49,449 nt of DNA from Ectocarpus siliculosus (taxonomy: Eukaryota > Sar > Phaeophyceae > Ectocarpales > Ectocarpaceae), in the NCBI GenBank assembly GCA_000310025.1, contig FN648573.1:18109-67557 (forward strand), given 5' to 3'. Every line of letters begins with the position of its first letter. Position 1 is the first letter of the stretch. Below the pieces are notes generated by a model. It had not been told where the DNA came from. It was given only the letters and a program-made list of their open reading frames with translations, and did no database searches. Of this stretch, positions 27,201-34,700 are shown one piece after another. Position numbers and translations under genes: made by a program.

Positions 27201-28422
27201 CTCGGGGAACGGCTGCTGCTGTGTGCGGCGCTCAGGATGTGCTGTCTTCCAGTACGTAACTATAGGGCAAGCCATTGTATATCTGGTTAAGACATAGCAG
27301 ACGCAAGGATGATGGCCCAGCTCCAGGGTCATCCTTGTGAAAGGTAGCCTGGGCCAGCGACAACCCGGCATATCGCTCTGTCCCGCCACTGTGGGGATGG
27401 GGCTTGCAGTGGTTGTAACAACTGAATATAATACGGCGTGCGTTTACATGAGTACCTCCCCTCCCCCCCCCCCCTCTTTCTCCACGACTAAAGCACTATT
27501 ATAGTCCGCAGACAGAAGAGCCGCGCAACTGGAAGATGGGAAAGTAGACAAAAGGCTTCGCAAGACGATGACACCGGTCCTCTTGCTTGCCTTGTGGTGA
27601 AGACGCTGTGCAACAGTTCCAGGGCCGCCGGCTTGTTGTTGATCGCGATCAGCTCTGCAGGGGGGGAGGGAAGGTCAAAGGGAGAGTGGGCGGGCAAGCG
27701 AAGTATTTGACTGAATTGAGCTTAAATAGGCCACAAATCGATTTAGGCTAAACGTGGGAAAGCCTGCAAACCAGGAAGGCTTTGGTTTAGGATCGACGCA
27801 GAGCTTCAGGAACAGGGGCACAGGGCTGAGGAGCAAGGGTCTTGCTTCAATATTTGAACGAACGTGGTGTTTGGGACAGGAAATTGTGCGCTACAGTACA
27901 TAGTCTACTGCTGTCGACGACCAGGCGGCATGTTTGTCAGTAAGTTCTTTAGGAAAATCACACTGCAGGTCAGCAGTCGACTGCTGTTGCATCTACACGA
28001 CACCACAGCGTGCACGTATCCGTGCAACGGCCGAGGCAAACATGGCAAGGTACGAGGGACGGGAGCATCCACGGGTTGGGGGGGGGGGAACGACATTCCC
28101 CCGGACCCCATCTACATACAGGCATATAGGCGAAGCTACGTACGGCCTTGCATTCCATTCTCTCAGCAGCTACATCATGAGCAGTTAGGTCCACACGGAT
28201 CTCTCTCTCTATAGCTGCAATACGCATTGTGGTGTCCCTTTCGGCGTGTGCCCGAGAGCTGTCCTCCCCTATCCCCCTCCGCGATTCTTCGTGCGCACAC
28301 ACCACAACCACAAAACGCTGTCTTTTCAAAATCAGCCTGGGGACGGTCTTGCTCTTGCACTTACCATTTGCTCGCTTGAGAGCGTTCTCCGGCTTGTGAA
28401 ACCAGGTCTGTGATTGAACCAT
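9268..28422 (-). CDS. EIF3A: Eukaryotic translation initiation factor 3 subunit a, complete
   Basis: Largest core subunit of eIF3, the cytoplasmic scaffold that recruits the 40S subunit and mRNA. The model has 23 exons and 3,249 coding bases (1,082 residues). Exons in order: 28365-28422, 27591-27654, 25408-25555, 24705-24773, 23785-24023, 22814-22901, 22020-22145, 21684-21787, 20422-20532, 19582-19726, 19243-19364, 17631-17721, 17104-17202, 16125-16280, 15287-15399, 14617-14710, 14041-14139, 13561-13710, 13059-13121, 12119-12247, 11688-11791, 10862-10943, 9268-10062. All phases join. Landmarks: [12 protein letters not shown] at the N-terminus, [36 protein letters not shown], a PCI domain at roughly residues 310-500 ([18 protein letters not shown]), the [11 protein letters not shown] block, then a charged coiled coil ([17 protein letters not shown]). 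The start ATG at 28422 gives [16 protein letters not shown]. Two introns need GC donors. The usual DDDRGPRRG-type tail is replaced by about 250 Gly/Arg-rich residues. The least certain points are the 12119-12247 acceptor and a segment between the 19243-19364 and 17631-17721 exons that is shorter than in plants. Confidence 0.93.
11019..11690. repeat. Tandem duplication with period 424 bp in an eIF3a intron
   Basis: cttctccttcac begins both units (11019 and 11443). Further shared blocks are gtttggtc.cgcgccaaa, gcaccggttgaactg and agcggcaggagggca. Copy 1 is interrupted by the MITE at 11330-11422. Copy 2 runs up to the donor of exon 11688-11791. Confidence 0.7.
11330..11422. mobile_element. MITE, TA-flanked, about 93 bp (family A)
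   Basis: The left end TACAGCAGTGGTCCCTGT and the reverse complement of the right end TACAGTAGTGCTCCCGGT form terminal inverted repeats flanked by TA. Same family as 18774-18942 and 30505-30679. TA targets suggest mobilisation by a Tc1/mariner-type transposase. Located in an eIF3a intron inside a 424-bp duplication. Confidence 0.65.
12310..12636 (-). mobile_element. 5'-truncated non-LTR (LINE) retrotransposon, 3' end only
   Basis: On the - strand the insert reads [16 protein letters not shown], then [20 protein letters not shown] and [18 protein letters not shown], ending at TGA (12317-12315). This resembles the C-terminal tail of LINE reverse transcriptase proteins, with a degraded zinc-knuckle-like PH..GEC. 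It is flanked by direct repeats of about 18 bp, ggatagggacgggggggg (12637-12654) and ggataggggcgggggggg (12285-12302), one mismatch apart, which look like a target-site duplication. The insert lies directly upstream of an eIF3a 3' splice site, on the same strand as the gene. Confidence 0.75.
13338..13560. repeat. Two-copy tandem repeat next to the donor of eIF3a exon 13561-13710
   Basis: Blocks tatctctc, gcgtttcaatcg, gacaagcaagc and gatctccgagatctccg occur at about 13338-13430 and again at 13474-13560, ending at the donor. atctccgag is itself repeated head to tail. Confidence 0.65.
15120..15310. repeat. Donor-junction duplication of eIF3a exon 15287-15399
   Basis: 15181-15210 repeats 15281-15310 at a period of exactly 100 bp. 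Both contain tcacctggcctctt.cctgg, that is the end of the exon and its 5' splice site on the - strand. The upstream flanks (caaccttgtagaga and gaccttgtagaaa) are also shared. Confidence 0.75.
15364..15617. repeat. Acceptor-junction tandem duplication of the same exon (15287-15399)
   Basis: Two units of about 126 bp (15364-15489 and 15490-15617). Both contain the beginning of the exon (caacgcgtcg, tgctccc.gggcatgtcgct) and its acceptor, then cacgaattccgtggg and gtaccgtg.gaggt.cgggg. Unit 2 is intronic and carries a decoy acceptor. Confidence 0.8.
15660..16147. repeat. Degenerate tandem array from the donor junction of eIF3a exon 16125-16280
   Basis: Copies at about 15801-15840 and 15961-16000 match the real junction at 16117-16147 (tcaccacttggctgaagaag, where the exon end is GCTTCTTCAGCCAAGTG on the - strand). 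The period is about 160 bp, with further shared blocks such as tcgaacc, actctc.ccgca and agactccctttgcct. A short gaaccgaacc microsatellite lies at 16004-16026. Confidence 0.75.
16330..16720. repeat. Degenerate tandem repeat in an eIF3a intron, about three units
   Basis: cgttgtgaac.tttgg followed by caacaaagg recurs near 16500, 16570 and 16690, with agggtggtt.ac between units. Period about 75-125 bp. I see no clear exon junction inside these units. Confidence 0.55.
17033..17122. repeat. Donor-junction duplication of eIF3a exon 17104-17202
   Basis: atctcaccttgtgg at 17034-17047 repeats the true junction at 17097-17110 (CACAAG|gtgagat on the - strand). The following bases acgg.a also match, and the period is about 63 bp. 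Confidence 0.65.
17225..17310. repeat. GA-rich microsatellite
   Basis: Imperfect gagagaggga run in an eIF3a intron; simple low-complexity sequence. Confidence 0.8.
17335..17655. repeat. Donor-junction copies of eIF3a exon 17631-17721
   Basis: The real junction, plus strand aacctgcagcctctcaaggg (17629-17648), has partial copies at 17423-17446 (cctgcagccctatctcaagg) and about 17338-17352 (ttgcagcctctacc), both intronic. Confidence 0.55.
18180..18640. repeat. Multi-hairpin region of nested inverted repeats
   Basis: Variants of gaaacgacagcaaa and their complement tttgctgtttttcgtttc alternate. The clearest pair is about 18465-18523 against 18544-18605 (genes of the block gctaaaggca.caa.agcaaa). 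In an eIF3a intron. No coding match despite open frames on both strands. Confidence 0.6.
18774..18942. mobile_element. MITE, about 169 bp (family A)
   Basis: The left end TACAGCAGAGGTAGGTCCC then TGTTCAGTGCCG pairs with the reverse complement of the right end GCAGAAGGGGTCCCTGT then TTAGTGCCGG. The left TA is intact and the right one is degraded. Located in an eIF3a intron. Confidence 0.7.
19010..19245. repeat. Tandem array next to the donor of eIF3a exon 19243-19364
   Basis: cttgttgca.ccttacgaag appears at 19021 and 19108 (period 87 bp). Blocks gagaagaaagcgg, taagcaa and g.ggaaag recur up to the donor. The last units align loosely with the junction itself, too diverged to be sure. Confidence 0.6.
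19800..19990. repeat. Two-copy tandem repeat in an eIF3a intron
   Basis: ctcctcga.agccatgttg, catatttcatat and ggtaccg.taccg are repeated at about 19811-19885 and 19901-19965. Confidence 0.6.
20481..20980. repeat. Five-copy array of the first part of eIF3a exon 20422-20532 with its acceptor
   Basis: The real exon start and acceptor (20481-20540, - strand ttcag|GTACAAGTTCTTCTC, encoding [14 protein letters not shown]) are copied at 20655-20719 ([14 protein letters not shown]), 20738-20800 ([14 protein letters not shown]), and more weakly at 20871-20905 and 20940-20980. The first two copies keep an intact CAG|GTACAAGTTC acceptor. The translations diverge and do not continue as exons. Confidence 0.8.
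21357..21666. repeat. Three-copy satellite of about 103 bp beside an eIF3a donor
   Basis: Units begin attatattgag.tta.gtgta and include tccacggctgaggtg, tagtcgatttttctcattta, tcgccaatagccacttgttt and cgcaaacccgggca. Copies are 90-95% alike. The array ends about 18 bp from the donor of exon 21684-21787. Confidence 0.85.
22150..22615. repeat. Two-copy repeat of about 165-300 bp upstream of eIF3a exon 22020-22145
   Basis: Shared blocks: cccgaagcc.gtt.gtcgtctg (22152 and 22316), ctatcg.aggtagag, ggggtcc and gcaatcacgg/cgaatcacgg. Rich in G-runs. Confidence 0.55.
23440..23770. repeat. 72-bp minisatellite, about 4.5 units, beside an eIF3a donor
   Basis: gcatgcctcccaggcaacag starts near 23499, 23571, 23643 and 23715. 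The 72-bp period is divisible by three, which explains the repetitive open frames of up to 106 codons on both strands. Ends close to the donor of exon 23785-24023. Confidence 0.85.
24011..24229. repeat. Acceptor-junction duplication of eIF3a exon 23785-24023
   Basis: The junction caccagcgacatctaccaag plus cgggaaaacatgcaagcat (24012-24050) is copied as acaacagcgacatctgccaa plus gcgacaacatgcacgcat (24192-24229). Period about 182 bp. Confidence 0.75.
24418..24599. mobile_element. MITE, about 182 bp (family B)
   Basis: The left end TACAGGTCTGGGTCCTC plus TATAGTGCAGG and the reverse complement of the right end TACAGTACTGGGCCCTC plus TATAGTGCAGG form inverted repeats of about 28 bp bounded by TA. 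Related to family A by TACAG...GGTCC...AGTGC. Located in an eIF3a intron. Confidence 0.7.
24750..25060. repeat. Three-copy acceptor-junction array of eIF3a exon 24705-24773
   Basis: The true junction (gtagttgatgatcacctgga, 24759-24778) is repeated at 24841-24870 (agttgaggatcacctgcaga) and 24957-24985 (gtagttgatgatcacatcga). Later parts of the unit (gaaaaccgt.cca, catcgtcatacggaacaa) also recur. Period about 85-115 bp. Confidence 0.8.
25540..25655. repeat. Acceptor-junction duplication of eIF3a exon 25408-25555
   Basis: ttgtagcgcctgaaggaaca plus cggtgtgtgc (547-576 of 25 kb) is echoed by ttgtagcgcctcaagacacg plus gcgcgtgcg at about 25622-25651. It includes the first exon bases and the acceptor. 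Confidence 0.65.
25745..26600. repeat. Two-copy tandem repeat of about 430 bp in an eIF3a intron
   Basis: Shared blocks in order: agcgtcag.gacagag, tgttctcatggtgcc, ctcctctgcttgcaa, tttcttcgtg and ctcgtacaccaacatctgcc plus atgtgg. Non-coding. Confidence 0.7.
26600..27590. other. Remainder of the second eIF3a intron
   Basis: Open frames of 98-137 codons overlap on both strands around 26877-27389, but no family motif or splice context was recognised. A C-run lies at 27463-27475. Confidence 0.4.
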
Positions 28423-28721
28423 GATTCCAGGCAAGGGGGAGAGAGAGAGCTCTGCGCCAACCCAAGGTGATGTTGCGACAATGCGATGCGCGCCGCTTCG
28501 GGCTACGCCGCCCCCTCCTGCTTGTATCGAGGGGGCTCTCCGGTCTGTACCCCATTCCGCCCCCCACCCCCGCCAAGCGATTGCCGCACGACTAAAGCAG
28601 TGTGATCAGGGCAACACAGACAAGGCAGGCAATAGGCAAGGTACTGCTCTGCTGCAGCTCGGTGTGTACTCTGCCGCGGTGTACTTGCTGCTGCTGTGTG
28701 CTGCTGCAGCCCTTGGGCGAG
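28423..28721. promoter_or_regulatory. Bidirectional promoter interval, eIF3a and TFIIS
   Basis: The start codons of eIF3a (28422, - strand) and TFIIS (28722, + strand) face away from each other with 299 bp between. The stretch holds GC- and C-rich blocks and several ctgctgcag motifs but no clear TATA box. Promoter function is inferred from the divergent layout only. Confidence 0.55.
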
Positions 28722-31700
28722 ATGGACGCATCTGCGGAAACTGCAGTCCTTAGGCGGCAGCTGGAGAAGGCAGTGTCCGCCGAGGTACCAGCATTGACTT
28801 GTTTGATCAACCCGTCTGCACACCGCTGGCTAACTCGGCTCGTTTCCAACGTCCCGCGGGCGTCAGGCCTTGCTGCACACACCTTACTCACGCGAGTCTC
28901 GATCGTGTGCCATGTTTTGTTTGCAAATAGCGAGCTTTCGCGCCGAGGATTGCTTCTGAAATTGGTGCGCTTCAAAGCCGGAAACAGAGCATGAGGGCCT
29001 CACTCTCTATCTCTCTCAAAGCTCTCTTGAGACTCAAGTGTGTATTGTAGATCGTTCACGTCGGTGGCTCGAGTTCGGTAAGGCAGTTTGTGCACAACTA
29101 CACGCACGCATTGGCACTACCCGAATAGCATTCGAATATCTATATGTGCGCGTCCCGTTGGTTGCGACTTGTGGTCTTGACGTTAGCAGCATGTCCATCG
29201 CAGCACATCCTTGTATGCTACACTGTTACACCAGCGGCCAGACGTCAAGCCCCCTGTATCTCTCTGCTGTACAGACTGCTCTAGGCTAGGTGACCTGCCC
29301 CCTGTAGGTGTAGTAGTAGCTGCCCTGCTGCTGTGCGTGCAGTTGTCGGCGGGAAAGGGAGAACGCTCGCAAAACGGTGAGCACACACAAGCTATTATGG
29401 TGTCATCAGCAGTATCGTCTCTGCCGTACTCGCAGCAAAGACAGCAAAATTGTGCAAGGATCTTCGTAGATGAGACAGCAGCACCGATTCGTTCGGCTGC
29501 TGTACCAAGTATTGAGTTTTGAGGCGCAATGCCCCCCTGCCGGACCCCACCAGAAGAACAGCAACGCTGGTTGGGTATCAATGGCACAGCATCTCCACTG
29601 AGATATGCACACGAAGGCGATTTTTACACTGTAAATAACCTCCCCGGCGGAGAAACATTTGCCACAGACGGATACACTGAAGCCTTGCGCCAGTTGTCCG
29701 GAGCATCGGCGGCGCGATTCATGAAAGTGTTGGGCATAGGCGATGTTTTTGTTTGGTTTGTTCCATCGCTTTAAATCAGCTCTCACACATAATCAGCGCT
29801 CGCACATGACACATTTCTGCAGTTCATGCACAAGAGCTCCATCCCGTGGTCACACTTAAGGGTCCCCCACACTGAGGCCCCCTACCCACCTACCGTCCTG
29901 CGGTAGATGGTTTGCCTTCAACGAATGTCAGCGCTTACTCACACAGCATTTCTGCAGTTTAGGAACTCCAATTCATGGTCGCATGGAACATGGAAGGGTT
30001 TCTCCCCCTGAGGCCCCCTCCCATCCCTCCTTCGGTAGATGCTTGCCTTCAGCGCGCACACACCCAGCATTTCTGCCGTAAGGAGCTCCAACCCGTGGTC
30101 ACACAGAAGGCTTCCTCCCCTCAGAGGTTCCCTACCATCCCTCCTGCGGTAGATGGCTGCCTTCGGTTTGTAACGAACTTGTGGAAACGAGAAACGAGCA
30201 CCGTTGTATTCCCGTGAACGCTGTTTCTCCCCTGGGCGCAGGACGTGGAGCGCATCGCCGACGTGCTAGGCTCGCTCGGAAAGGTGGAAGTGACTCTGGC
30301 CGTTCTCCAAGAGAGCAAGGTCGGAGCGACGGTTTCAAAGCTCAAGAAACACGCCGACGAAGAGGTTTCCAAATCTGCGAAGGCTTTGGTCAAGAAGTGG
30401 AAGAGGGTAGCCGAAGCGTCGGGGGTGCAGGGTGCTCCTGCCGCGGCCGCCGGCGCTGCTGGGAAGACGGGGAAGTCGCCCCCGGGTTCGGCGGGAAAAG
30501 GTAATACAGCAGTAGGAGAGGTCCCTGTCTAGTGCCGGTTGAATATGTAGTGTCGGTGCTTTCGGGGATCACACAATGAATTTCCGAGTCATTTCTCGAT
30601 ACTTTGAATAGTGCCGGTCCGGCATCGTGCCGGTGAATTTCTGGACACATATCGGCACTAAACAGGGACTTCTACTGTAACGGTGTAACGGTACATTGCA
30701 ATATTCCAGGGTGTGTTCTGTGGGGTATCGCAAGCGTTTACAGCACTCCTAGAACTATCGGGTACCAGGCGTTTTAAGTGTCGCAGAACCCCAACAGCAA
30801 GAATCGAGTTTGTGAGAAGGTAGTACAGAACATTTCGGGTAGGCTCAACAAATGTCGTTCATTGGCCGTGATCCGTAGCGATCGATTGCCTTTTGGCGGG
30901 CACATGCTTTAGAAGCCGAAATCAAACCATTGGACAAGTCACCGTACACTGCTGATTTTTCTGATGGCGCTCGTGTTATTCCCAATGCCTGTTTGAGGAT
31001 GGCGTTGGTGCGCTCCGGCCAAAACGTTTTGAGCCTCTGCCAGTGACAACCCCAAGTAGTATTCCCTCTCAGCACTTGTCTTTGATAGGCACCGATCTTC
31101 CTTCTTTTTTTTTTCCATCACTTTTAAGTCAGCGCTCACAGCCGGAGCTCCAATCGGTGGTCAGTCACACAGAAGGCTTCCTCTCCCTACCCACCCCTCT
31201 TGCGAAGCTTGCCTTCGGTTTTGATTGTATGTTTTCTCCCCCTCCTGCGGTGCTTGCCGATTGTGTTTTTTGTCTCATCCTGAACGACTTGTAGGCTCAG
31301 GGGCATCAAAGCAGGAGGTTCCTAGTCCCTCCGGGGGGGGCGGCGCAGGTCCTAGCTCTGGTACGAACAAGGCGGCGGCGGCGGCGGCGGCGGCGGGAGG
31401 CGCGACAGCGGCCACATCCCCTCTCAAAGGCGCTGTTGGCAAGGTCTGCAGTAGGAACGACTCGTCAGAGAGTGGTGTGCTGCTGAAGGTTGGCGTGCTG
31501 TGCTTGTAGAACTGACGTCATTGTGTTGGTGGAGTAAATCACTCGGGTGTGGTGTGCGCGTGTGGAACTATTTAGCATCAATATATATGTGCTTTGATGG
31601 TGGAGTATCACTCGTGGTGTGCTGTGCTTGTAGAACTAACGCCAATATATATGTGCTTCGATGGTGGAGTGATCAGTCGTGGCCCGCAATGGCATTGTGA

Positions 31701-34700
31701 TCGGCTGTGTACTTGGGAGATTAAGTGATCAACCGCGTGGTGCAGCAGGCTCACAAAGGTGGGATATTCAGGTGTCTCGCCGGTATGTGAAAACTCTTGT
31801 ACCTTGTTACATACGTAGCATAGGATAGCATGCAATTCATCACGCGCTCAAAGTACTTGAGAAAGTGGCGGTTTCTTTGGTTGGTGGAAAACAGACTCTT
31901 GGTATCTACACTACACACGTAAAGTGCGAATTTTGTTGTGGATGCCAGCTTACGTTCCCGTAGGCGGCACTAACCTTCTTCCCAGCCACTTCGCCCCGGA
32001 ATCGATACTGAATGCACCCCCCTATGCCTCACTGAAGTACACGAAGTCTACATCAACCGCGCCACACATGCACCTCTGTTGTAGCGTGCGTTTTTTGTTC
32101 TCTTCCTCGGAGGGGATCATTTGATGCGTGTGTTGAATTTTGCGAAGCCTCAAAACTCATGTTCGCTTTGGATTGTGAGCGTTCAATGGTACACTTCCAT
32201 GACTGCTCCTGAGCGAAAACTGCCACTGACTCTCCACAAACCCTGATACTAAATAACTGTCTTTTGCCGTTGTCTTTTCGTGTCTTATTCGATTTCCGTA
32301 TTTGTTTCACCAAGACTGCAACAAGTTCAACCTCGGAGGCCGTCCCCCTGTCCAGGCAAACCTCCGGCTCTTCCACCTCGGTGAGATGCAGCAATCAATC
32401 TCCAGCCTCGAGCTATCTTATCTCTCAGGAAGAGCTATTGCCAGATAAGACTCTATGTAGGCATTGCTTTGGGAAGCAACCATGCACTGGTACGTTGCTG
32501 GTTGCGTTTTATGCACACGAAACGGGTGAAGACCACGCCTCGGGAACCGTTTTTGAACAATGAGCTCTCGGTTGAACGTTTCTCGGCTGAACCTGTTTTC
32601 GCCTTGGCGAAATTTGAAAAAACTGCAGTGCACATGTTCTTACTGCTGCCCCCACCCCAACCATGCGAATCTGGCGCTGCTATACTCTGACTGGTGCCCC
32701 ATTTTGCCAACGACACCGGCTGTGTCTGTGATTGTCGGCAGCAGACTTCTGCTGGGTACATAATCTGACTTGACCGTTTTGGTTGCTGCTTTCGAACCTC
32801 CGGTCACCACAGGAGCTGTGCACGACCTTAGAAGTGGACAGCATACTGTCAGACGATGAACCGGCCCCGTTGCGGTTGAAAATGAGGCGCAAGATGTTCG
32901 ACACCCTGCTCCTGGGGTCATCGGAGGACGAACGGATACGTAAGTCGAAACGGAACATAGGTGCCGCCGATTGGCCGATGATTGTTGGGTGATGCGGGTC
33001 GGGGTCGAAACTTCCACCTCTCTGAGAGAGGTCGGTCCACACACAGCTAGTCGCTCTCTACGTGGTGGACATCGGTTGCCCATCTGCGTGCCCACACTTG
33101 GTGGTGCTGCGTCGTTTTGGGTATATATACACTCACTTCGGACCATTCACACAAGAGGTAGATTTTCGTCTTAACATTTAAGACAGTGCTGTGCTCTTCT
33201 CGCATTACTAATCTAAGGCAACCATCTACGCCAGGAGGGGTTGGTAGAAGAGGAACCCGTCTGTACGACTGACCACGGGTTTGGGCTACAATAGCTCCTA
33301 CACCCGGCAGAAATGTCGTGAGCGCTGATTTAACAGTGATGAACAACAACAAAAATGCGGTGTACAGCATCCGTTCCTGTACGAAGTTGGCATCGTGCGT
33401 ACGACATCTCCCTATCCGTGATTAATCGGTCGTGACATGTTTGACTACTATGTTACCTCATCCGTTGGTGTCTTGTTGGGTAGGCGGTCCTTGCCGTCAG
33501 AGGTGCGCAGAAAAGGTTGACTCAAGACTTTGATGTTTTCGAGCGAAGAGGGCACGCTGGCCCACGCACGGCAGACGGGGGAGCGACCTTCTATAAACAC
33601 ACGACGACCCTCCCTAGGTCTCGGCAACTGTGGACATCCTCTGAAACCTTCTCATTGCCAAAAAACATTCGCAGGTTTTTCTGAGTAAACAAACGTACTG
33701 GATAAAGCATAGAATCGGCTAAGTTGGGGTTAGGGTTGCGGTCCGCGTACCCCCTTCCTGCTCTTTTTTCGTAATGACCGTACTTTCCTTGCGCAGACCG
33801 TCCCAGTAGTAACTGCCAGCCCCCGGTATTAAAGTGGATAAAGACTACAGCGACCTGGGCCTCCTTCCACCGAGGGAAGAAGCCTGTGTCTCTACAACTC
33901 CGTATCTAGTATGCATATATCTAGAACTGAGTATACCTCACTTGGGACCATGCACACACGTGTTCGATATTCCTCTAATTTTGTTTGTATTGCGGTGACG
34001 AACTCCGTTTCTGTACGCATGCATAGTTGGCGCCATGGTAAAGAGTGTGGCTTCTCCTTATCTGTGATTGATCGGTCTGTGATAACTTTGACGTTTATTT
34101 TGCCTCGTCAATTGGTGCCTTTTTCCTTCGGTCGTACTGTCTATTCCTGTGCATCTTTGCAGCGACTGCGCGCGTGGCGAAGGGCGTGGAGTGCGCCATG
34201 AACGAAAACAACCCGTACTTGTCGAAAAAGGCGAGCTATCTCGACAAGGCCAGGCAGCTGGTATTTAACCTGAAGAAGAACGACCAGCTAAGGTGGGGCA
34301 CCGCAGATCACCCAGGCAGATACTACCCCCCCACCTACCCCCGAAGGAATGGACGATTGGCCATCGGTGATCGCCCTGTGGGAACGCAAGTAGTCTAACC
34401 GCGTGCAAGCACGAGCACGCCCCCCGTAACCTCTTTGGGCCCGGCAGTGTCTACGGACTTAGCACCGCAACGACAACCTCGGGGTATGTGGTAGTCGTTA
34501 CTGTTTGGTTTCAGGTGACCAATTGCGATTGCTTGCCTGCTCTGCCACGTGTTTCGATCCGTCCTTGGACACTAGACAGGCAGAGTGCGTGCAGCAGAGT
34601 TGTTGGACGTCGCGGCCTCGTTTTGAAGGATGCTGCTGCTGCTGCTGCTGCTGTCGTGCGTTCTCCCTGCCCGATGTGTGAGATTTGTTGCCAACCCCGT

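Noticed and set aside
29529-29774. 81-codon frame that looks moderately protein-like
   Set aside because: It lies in TFIIS intron 1, is overlapped by a longer antisense frame, and no motif or splice site supports it.
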